Part shown: piece by piece, positions 58,141 through 64,000 of the stretch
Position numbering within the stretch: the stretch's first letter is position 1
How the letters are laid out: each line of letters opens with the position of its first letter
Origin: Parietichytrium sp. I65-24A
Lineage: Eukaryota > Sar > Bigyra > Thraustochytrida > Thraustochytriidae
Direction of reading: 5' to 3'
Assembly (NCBI GenBank): GCA_012862575.1
Contig: BLSF01000008.1
Location: 62,001 to 126,000, forward strand
Length of the DNA stretch: 64,000 nucleotides
The notes under the pieces: generated by a model
What the model was told of the DNA's origin: nothing
Database searches by the model: none
The model's input: the letters and a program-made list of their open reading frames with translations, nothing else
Program-made: the position numbers and the translations under genes

Positions 58141-60000
58141 TTAACGTCGATACGAAGAGGGGTTTCCTGCACTTGCCTGCGCATTTCCGTGAATGCGAGT
58201 CAACTGTCGCGAGGTAAGACTAATCTCCTTCGCCAAACGGTCGGTGGTCTGATCCAACCAGTCCAGCGAAGTGTAGTGCTTGTTGAGAATCTGGAGAATG
58301 ATGGACTCAAATGGGTCGTCTTCGTCTTCGTCACTGTCATGCGACTTGTTGATCTTTTCTACAATTGAACGGAGCTGCGTGCTCATCGTATCCAGCTCCG
58401 TGGCCATGTTGACCGTCTTGTCATACGCGTCCCGGCGACTTATGCTGGCATTTGTATCCTGCGGATAAATAGTGTTCTCAAGCTGGTCCAGCTCGCGCTC
58501 CAGAGGGTCCAAAGAATTGTGCAAGTCCATTTGAAGCTCTCCAACAGACTGAAGGTTTGTGCGCAGCTCTGTGTATGTGGCCTTGAGAATTTGGGCCTCT
58601 TTCGCAAGATCGGTGATCCTCTTCTGGTTTTCAAGCAACATAGCGTCCCGGCGCTTCACCTGTTCCGCGGCTTTTGCGAAGCTATCAATATGGCCTTGGA
58701 GCGACTGGTTCCACTTGGTAACAATCTGTTCGATTGTTAGTCCGTTTAGATCAAGTTTGGCAGCATTTGCATCCAGTTGACCCGAGACTTGTTTGTCCTT
58801 TGCAGCCGCACCCGAACTCTGCTGACTTGTTGTTAGAGCTTGAGAGGTATCGGCGCCACTAGTAGCAGGCTTGGACGAATCTGCAGGAGCGCCACCAAAG
58901 CTAAATCCTCCCGTCTCTGGCGCTTTTGTAGCTGCTGAGCTGGAACCTCCGAACGAAAACGAACCGCCCCCGCCTGCCTTGTCGTCCTTCTTTTCAGTCT
59001 CCGTGGCCGCGCTGCCTCCCCCAAAGAGCGAGGCGCCTTTGGAATCCGTACTCGACGACGTAGAGCCGCCAAAAAGACCGCCGCCCCCAGACGGCGCCTG
59101 CGAATTCGAGCTCCCGAACGAAAATCCGGTGGTGTTCGAGTCACCACTTGATGCGGTCGTATTTGATGTGCTAGAACCAAACGCAAATGCCCCGCCCTCC
59201 TTTGCTGGTTCTGCAGCGCCTTTGTTGTCTTTGCTGCCGCCAAACGAGAATCCCCCAGAGCTCTTAGCAGGCTCTGCGCTTTTAGAACCACTGTCGCCAC
59301 CTGCCCCGAAAGTCAAGCCCTTTGAAGAAGAAGAGTCCGGCTTGCTGTCACCACTGCCGCCGCCAAACGAAAAGCCTCCCCCTCCCCCGGTGGAGCTGGA
59401 GCCTGTGCTCCCAAATAAACCGCCTCCCGCAGGTTTGCTTTCAGCAGGCTTGTCCTCCGGCTTGCTCGAGCCGCCAAAGTTGAAGCCGCCACCGCTGCCA
59501 CCCGCCGGCGCAGATTTTTCGGTAGAACTAGAAAAGTTGAACGCAGACGAAGAAGTCGAGCTTCCTCCGAACAACCCGCCACTCGAGCTTGATGAAGGAG
59601 CCGGCACGCTAGATTTATCCGTCGACGAGGCGGTGTTTCCAAACAGGCCACCGCCAGACGACGATGACGACGATGCAGAGTTTGATCCAAAGAGACCGCC
59701 CCCGCCAGAAGAAGTATTCCCGGAACCTCCAAAAAGTCCTCCAGAGCTACCGCCAAAGCCGCCGGATGAGCTCTTTGATTCAGATGCAGCTGGAGTAGCT
59801 GAAGAAGCACTTCCGAACAAGCCTCCACCTGCCGAACTTCCGCCTCCCCCAAACAATCCACCGCTGCCACTACCACCGGTTGATGAGGACCCGCTTGATT
59901 GCCCAAACAAGCCACCAGATCCGCTAGAAGATCCGCCAAAAAGCCCGCCACCGCTCTTATTCGCATCCCCGCTGGGCGCACCGAATGAAAACCCAGACAT
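58141..60000 (-). CDS. NUP62: FG nucleoporin Nup62/Nsp1
   Basis: Central-channel nuclear pore protein. 619 residues from the ATG at 60000. The first 410 residues are Gly/Ser-rich with many GLFG repeats in the first half and FSFG/FAFG in the second (for example GGGLFGS, GGFSFGG), forming the permeability barrier and binding transport receptors. The C-terminal 200 residues are the helical Nsp1_C domain: LNGLTIEQIVTKWNQSLQGH, EQVKRRDAMLLENQKRI, LDPLERELDQLE and LDWLDQTTDRLAKEI. This coiled coil assembles with Nup54 and Nup58 partners. The family-typical start of the coiled coil (IV-x-W-x-L) is present. The opposite strand is open for 442 codons of Pro/Ser/Glu because of the repeat composition. 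Single exon. Confidence 0.92.
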   Translation of the reverse strand: MSGFSFGAPSGDANKSGGGLFGGSSSGSGGLFGQSSGSSSTGGSGSGGLFGGGGSSAGGGLFGSASSATPAASESKSSSGGFGGSSGGLFGGSGNTSSGGGGLFGSNSASSSSSSGGGLFGNTASSTDKSSVPAPSSSSSGGLFGGSSTSSSAFNFSSSTEKSAPAGGSGGGFNFGGSSKPEDKPAESKPAGGGLFGSTGSSSTGGGGGFSFGGGSGDSKPDSSSSKGLTFGAGGDSGSKSAEPAKSSGGFSFGGSKDNKGAAEPAKEGGAFAFGSSTSNTTASSGDSNTTGFSFGSSNSQAPSGGGGLFGGSTSSSTDSKGASLFGGGSAATETEKKDDKAGGGGSFSFGGSSSAATKAPETGGFSFGGAPADSSKPATSGADTSQALTTSQQSSGAAAKDKQVSGQLDANAAKLDLNGLTIEQIVTKWNQSLQGHIDSFAKAAEQVKRRDAMLLENQKRITDLAKEAQILKATYTELRTNLQSVGELQMDLHNSLDPLERELDQLENTIYPQDTNASISRRDAYDKTVNMATELDTMSTQLRSIVEKINKSHDSDEDEDDPFESIILQILNKHYTSLDWLDQTTDRLAKEISLTSRQLTRIHGNAQASAGNPSSYRR

Positions 60001-60096
60001 TTCGCGAGAATCTGATTCACCACTGCTCACGATCTCACTATCTCACGATCTCACTTCCCTTGCTGTCGTCTTTACTGCCGACAATCGAATGAATGA

Positions 60097-60120
60097 ACCA
60101 ATCACCCAATCACCCAATCA
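60097..60120. repeat. (CCCAATCA)3 repeat, CCAAT-box-like
   Basis: Three tandem octamers containing CCAAT, about 100 bases upstream of the Nup62 ATG. It could be a promoter element or a simple repeat; position favours neither strongly. Confidence 0.5.
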
Positions 60121-60137
60121 CCGATTCGATTCTCACA

Positions 60138-60178
60138 AACAAACAAACAAACAATCAAACAAACAAACAAACAATCAA
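60138..60178. repeat. (AAAC)n repeat with AATC spacers
   Basis: Runs of AAAC tetramers separated by AATC, roughly two copies of a 20-base unit. Confidence 0.75.
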
Positions 60179-61210
60179 AGAGCAAAGTCTGGCACTTAAT
60201 TGTCCTCCGCAATGTCGCACTTTTGAATTTCAAAAGGCGCTGGAAGCAAATGATCAAAAGATCAAATGATCTGGCCAAGATTCCGCACTTAAGAATGCAA
60301 ATTCGTTGTTCGTGCGTGTGATGCAGAGCTAAGCTTGTCTTTTGAAGCTTGCGCAAGCGCGTCAACAGATCTATTTCCCACTTGAAGATCGCAAATCTGA
60401 TCGCTGCCTAAACGTCACTGCGTCGTTGCTATTGTACTTGCTAGAGAAAGACTTAGAAGAGGTCCGGTCCGCGGTGATTTTAGTTGCTGTGAGGACGCCC
60501 CACAGTAAGGTTTGTAATTTGCCGGCGCGAGGACACCTAACCTCACGTCTGGTTTAAATCCTATGGGGGATCAAAGGAACAGTTCCGCCGAGGAACAAAT
60601 CTACGCTCGTTCGTTCCTCCGCCAACCCAATCCTTCTTTGGAATTCATACCGGCAAGTCCTTCCGCGTCTCTGTATCAGCATACCGTACTATTTAGTATC
60701 TGACGATAGAGAGAAAATCTACTTACGAAGTTCGTGAACGCAATCAGCTGGAGCTCGCGAACAATATCATGCACTACCATCTTACCCACCGTAAACTCTG
60801 AGACTCGAGGGGAAAAACCGCGCCTCACGTATCCCATAGTCTCCCCAATCCTACCGCACCGGCCTACATGTCGCCTACCACCCTGGAAAAAGCGACGAAA
60901 ATCCCCCAAGAAATCACGGAGAAAATCCCAGTTAACCAGCAGCCTTAGACCCACCCCCTACCAGTCCTAGAGGCCGCCTGCCCCTCACAGTAGTTCTCCC
61001 CGCTGAACAAGTGTCCTCGGGGACACTCCGTGCACGATTCCCGTATCAGTGGCGCGGCGGACACACCCGTTCTCGGTGCGCGCACGGAAGGAAGGTGGAA
61101 AGAGCAAGAGCGCGAAAAGAAAGGGAGGGAGAGCTGTACATTATATACATATTTTATATAATCAGCTCTCTCATTCTCACTGCTCTCACAATCTCGCAGC
61201 ACAAGCATTT

Positions 61211-61294
61211 GCATTTGGCATTTGGCATTTGGCATTTGGCATTTGGCATTTGGCATTTGGCATTTGGCATTTGGCATTTGGCATTTGGCATTTG
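61211..61294. repeat. (GCATTTG)12 exact heptamer array
   Basis: Twelve perfect tandem GCATTTG heptamers with no mismatch (CAAATGC on the other strand), 300 bases upstream of CCR4. It reads in all frames as an HLAFGIW-type repeat, so it is not treated as coding. Confidence 0.95.
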
Positions 61295-61593
61295 TGAGTG
61301 CTTTGTTGGACGAAGGACAGATTGCGAAGAGGCTGAGAAGGAAGCGATAGGACTTTAATACGGAGAACATTGCGGAGTTATTGCGTGGAGATAGATCCTG
61401 GCCAAGTCTTCGGCACTGGAGAGCGTGTTGGAAATTGAAAGGAATCGCTATTTGATTGAGAGGTCATCCTGGTCATTCTGGTCATCCTGGTCATCTGTTC
61501 GGCGAAGATTGAAGGAGAATCGGGATCTGTGGAACTGGGGAAGCTTTTTTTTTTTGAGTGCGGTGAGAGGACGCTCCTTGTTGAAAGCCAGGC

Positions 61594-63708
61594 ATGGCTT
61601 CGCCGGCGAAGAGCGTAGACGGTTCGGAGGAGAAGCTTACGATCCGATTGGACCAGCCGATAGAGAATGTGGAGCTGCAGGCGTTTACGTATGTGAAAAA
61701 GGGCGCACATGGCGGCGCAGTGGCCAGGGAGCTCAAATTTGAGTGGTGGAGATCGAAATCTGCCAGGAACTGTGCGTATTCGCAGTGCCAGTCCAAGAGA
61801 GCTGCTGCAGCGATGCAGAGCTTAATATCTGGGAAAAGGTACTGCTCTGGCAAATGCATGCACGCGGACTGGAAGTCGGATAGCAAGTTGCGTAGACTTA
61901 TACCGGAGATGTTTGAACTGGCTGAAGGAGAGAAGCTGTCGAGCGACGGGGATGAGGATTGGTTTGGCTTTTGCTGGAAGGTGGGACGCTTTGTGGAGGA
62001 CGATGCGTGGGAGCCCATTGACAACTCAAAGAAAGAGTACACTCCGAGTGCCTCGGACGTGGGGCACTTGCTTAAGGTGGATGTTACTGTCCTTGGGCCC
62101 GACGGGAACCCAAGCGGGCTTCGCAAGTCTCAAACAACGGGTCTCGTGATCGGGCCTACTAATGATAAAAGGCTCTTTGAGAGAGAGCTCGTTGTTGCGC
62201 CGCCAGTGCGCAGGAAGCTCACCTACAGCAATTTCCTCAAAAGCGAAGGCGGCGGTGCTGTCATCAGGGTGGTGTCTTATAACGTGTTAGCTGAAGTGTA
62301 TGCGACAACCCACCTTTACCCTTACTGCCCATTGTGGGCGCTCAACTGGGGTTACCGACGCCAGCTCATTGTTAGAGAACTCGAGAAACTCAATGCAGAC
62401 GTGATCTGCTTGCAGGAAATGCAAGGCGATCACTTTGAGAGCTTCATGTTGCCTCAAATGGCAAAACGAGGCTATGATGGCATTTTCAAGGCGAAGACTC
62501 GCGAGGCGATGGGCCGTAAAGGTAGGATAGACGGGTGCGCAATCTTGTACAAAAAGAACCGCCTCCGTCTTCTGGACTCCAAGCCCGTAGAGTACAACAC
62601 CATCGCCCTCGAGCTCGCGCAGGCTGGAGAGTTCCACCGCCCCGACTGCTCTCCTCAGGAAAATGAGAAGCGCACTCAACGCATACTGAAGCGTCTTTGC
62701 AGGGACAACATCGGTCTGATTGGGCTGTTTGAAACTATCCCAGAAGGCTTTGAAGACAACCCTGCGTTAGCTGCTGCTGCGAAAAGGGTCGGGCCACAGC
62801 CATGCTGCATCGCCACGACTCACGTGTTTTGGGATCCAGAGTTCTCGGATGTCAAGTTTTGGCAAACCCACTGTCTCCTGCAGGAACTAGCCCACATTGT
62901 TGGCCCCGAGATGCCGCTCATCTTGACCGGAGATTTCAACAGTACGCCAGATAGCGCGGTAGTGCAGTTCCTGGTGAACGATCACGTGGACTCAAGCTTG
63001 ATGGACCCGCAGCGCGACCCCTTTGAGCTTTTGCCAAACCTCTGCATGAGCAACCACAATCTCCAGCTCGCCAGCGCATACGAGCTCGTCATGGGCGACG
63101 AGCCTTTGCACACCAACTACACAGCGCATTATTCTGGCGTGCTTGATTACGTGATGTTGAGCACAAACAGTCTCACGGCCATGTCGGTGCTATCCATCCC
63201 GGACGAGAGCGTACTTCGCGGCGAGGAGGATACACACCTGCCCAATGCATCGTTCCCGTCCGACCACATTTCTCTCTGTGTCGACATCAATATCAATCCC
63301 CCGGAGCGAACTCAAAGCAGGCCTTCCACGCCATCGCCGCCATCTCCGTCCCTGTCTCCGCCCGTTGCAATGTCGCCTGGTTATGAGCATTACTCGCACC
63401 ACCTCCATCACCAGCAACTGCATCACCAACAGATGCACCACCACCTCTCGCAACACCACAAGCAGAGGTTGTCCATGACAAACAAAGCCGTTCACTCTCC
63501 AAACCCCGCCATGCTTGGAGGTGGCGGCGCAGGGTCTGGAGGATATCGTGTTCATGTGCAGCACCAGCAGATGGAGGGCCGCCACTCGCCGTCCATGTAC
63601 CCAATGAATCACCAGCAATTGCTTTTGCAGCAACAACAGCAGCAGCAGCAACAACAACAACAACAGATGCATCACATGCAGAGCAACCCTCAATACCGCT
63701 TGTACTGA
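61594..63708 (+). CDS. CCR4: CCR4-type poly(A) deadenylase
   Basis: Catalytic 3'-5' exonuclease of the CCR4-NOT complex, shortening mRNA poly(A) tails. 704 residues, ATG 61594. Residues 59-90 hold a Cys cluster (NCAYSQC, RYCSGKCMHADW) like the zinc-binding N-terminus of plant CCR4 proteins; animal and yeast CCR4 have leucine-rich repeats instead, and none is seen here. The endonuclease/exonuclease/phosphatase domain (about 225-560) has VVSYNVLAEVYATT, the metal Glu in ICLQEMQGDHF (near 272), GRKGRIDGCAILYKK, THVFWDPEFSDVK, the catalytic LTGDFNSTPDSAV (near 446) and PSDHISL (near 556). All catalytic residues are present. The tail is His/Gln/Met-rich with 13 consecutive Gln, low complexity. Single exon. 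Confidence 0.93.
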   Translation: MASPAKSVDGSEEKLTIRLDQPIENVELQAFTYVKKGAHGGAVARELKFEWWRSKSARNCAYSQCQSKRAAAAMQSLISGKRYCSGKCMHADWKSDSKLRRLIPEMFELAEGEKLSSDGDEDWFGFCWKVGRFVEDDAWEPIDNSKKEYTPSASDVGHLLKVDVTVLGPDGNPSGLRKSQTTGLVIGPTNDKRLFERELVVAPPVRRKLTYSNFLKSEGGGAVIRVVSYNVLAEVYATTHLYPYCPLWALNWGYRRQLIVRELEKLNADVICLQEMQGDHFESFMLPQMAKRGYDGIFKAKTREAMGRKGRIDGCAILYKKNRLRLLDSKPVEYNTIALELAQAGEFHRPDCSPQENEKRTQRILKRLCRDNIGLIGLFETIPEGFEDNPALAAAAKRVGPQPCCIATTHVFWDPEFSDVKFWQTHCLLQELAHIVGPEMPLILTGDFNSTPDSAVVQFLVNDHVDSSLMDPQRDPFELLPNLCMSNHNLQLASAYELVMGDEPLHTNYTAHYSGVLDYVMLSTNSLTAMSVLSIPDESVLRGEEDTHLPNASFPSDHISLCVDININPPERTQSRPSTPSPPSPSLSPPVAMSPGYEHYSHHLHHQQLHHQQMHHHLSQHHKQRLSMTNKAVHSPNPAMLGGGGAGSGGYRVHVQHQQMEGRHSPSMYPMNHQQLLLQQQQQQQQQQQQQMHHMQSNPQYRLY
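63628..63666 (+). repeat. CAG/CAA polyglutamine tract in CCR4
   Basis: Thirteen consecutive CAG/CAA codons near the CCR4 C-terminus, flanked by His- and Gln-rich sequence. A length-variable site is expected. Confidence 0.9.
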
Positions 63709-63884
63709 CCACTTCATATGGTGTCTTCTGATCTGGCCTAGTTTGCACCCAGGTCAATGCGTTTTTAGAGATAAAGAGGCTGTATTTACTTGCCACCATG
63801 AAGAGTTGTATACCCACTTCTTCTATTTGTTTATTTCCTCAATTTTTCTCTACTCAGGGCGACGAAAGAGCTGAGCTTCTTTGC

Positions 63885-63890
63885 AATAAA
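63885..63890 (+). promoter_or_regulatory. Polyadenylation signal AATAAA
   Basis: AATAAA 177 bases after the CCR4 stop on the same strand. Confidence 0.6.
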
Positions 63891-64000
63891 AACTTTGGTC
63901 ATTCATGGCCGCGAGGAGATATAAAGTGGAAAGTATTCTTGTCTTTTACATAAAAGTTTATCTACACCGTTTGTGACGGTTGTTCTCTGGATTCGTCTTT

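Larger units (their letters stand above)
60001..61593. other. Divergent repeat-rich intergenic region
   Basis: 1.6 kb between Nup62 (-) and CCR4 (+). It has three CCCAATCA units (60097-60120), an AAAC-rich repeat (60138-60178) and a 12-copy GCATTTG array (61211-61294). No gene is seen. Confidence 0.65.

Noticed and set aside
58871-60199. 442-codon plus-strand Pro/Glu/Ser-rich frame
   Set aside because: Antisense of the Nup62 FG repeats; no domain and composition mirrors the repeat.
61211-61294. Heptamer array as an interstitial telomere
   Set aside because: GCATTTG does not match known telomere repeats and lies between two ordinary genes; kept only as a tandem repeat.
1-64000. Mobile or virus-like elements
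   Set aside because: No reverse transcriptase, integrase, transposase, capsid or long terminal repeat was recognised in any frame; short fragments could be missed.
1-64000. tRNA, rRNA and snRNA genes
   Set aside because: Visual search for A/B-box pairs and conserved snRNA words gave no convincing hit; a covariance-model scan would be decisive.

Overview
The window is nuclear DNA of a single-celled, intron-poor eukaryote, most likely a unicellular red alga of the Porphyridium type. This is an inference. The evidence is the mix of genes: a TALE homeodomain protein, a CCR4 deadenylase with a plant-type Cys-rich N-terminus, an LpxA-type lipid A acyltransferase, a class II-like trehalose-6-phosphate synthase/phosphatase carrying a CBM20 starch-binding domain, and a full-length ABCA transporter. 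Gene structure agrees: long single-exon genes, only three confident introns in 21 genes, AATAAA signals after several genes, and no bacterial operons. Genes lie on both strands as convergent pairs with short spacers and divergent pairs with long spacers. No rRNA, tRNA, transposase, reverse transcriptase, integrase, capsid gene or CRISPR array was recognised.

Layout. 1-4191 is gene-poor and full of simple repeats. 4192-10396 holds a small unknown protein, a TBC Rab-GAP, a class IV aminotransferase with one intron, and the TALE homeodomain protein. 10529-18175 holds LpxA (-), a membrane-anchored BPL_N-type glutamine-amidotransferase-like protein (+), an RBM25-like PWI-domain protein (-) and tRNA-splicing endonuclease subunit Sen54 (+). 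18295-22656 (-) is the large CBM20-TPS-TPP protein, in which signature residues of both catalytic domains are replaced. 24063-27350 holds a membrane-anchored heme peroxidase and a TerD-C2 fusion with one intron. After a 2.7-kb empty stretch, 30024-37313 is a 2429-residue ABCA transporter with a very large second extracellular loop. 37683-42983 (-) holds a secreted cathepsin B-like protease and a beta-propeller protein built from recently copied blades. 43924-45174 is a TMEM151-like membrane protein. 47552-51508 is a tail-to-tail pair of related putative Golgi glycosyltransferases, one intronless and one with an intron. 53636-63708 holds a 3-ketoacyl-CoA reductase, an MFSD5-type molybdate transporter, the nucleoporin Nup62/Nsp1 and the CCR4 deadenylase.

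The genes do not form one pathway. Loose themes are RNA processing (Sen54, RBM25-like, CCR4, Nup62), secretory and cell-surface biology (the glycosyltransferase pair, protease, propeller, peroxidase, ABCA, TBC) and lipid metabolism (LpxA, ketoacyl reductase, ABCA). The three introns are short (77-99 bp), start with GTAAGT, and each contains CTAAC upstream of its 3' splice site. Intergenic DNA carries many short tandem repeats and recurring GTACT-rich blocks. No wholly new multi-gene system was found. The strongest leads are the degenerate TPS-TPP, the glycosyltransferase pair, the TerD-C2 fusion, the propeller with its exact 369-bp period, and the enlarged ABCA ectodomain.
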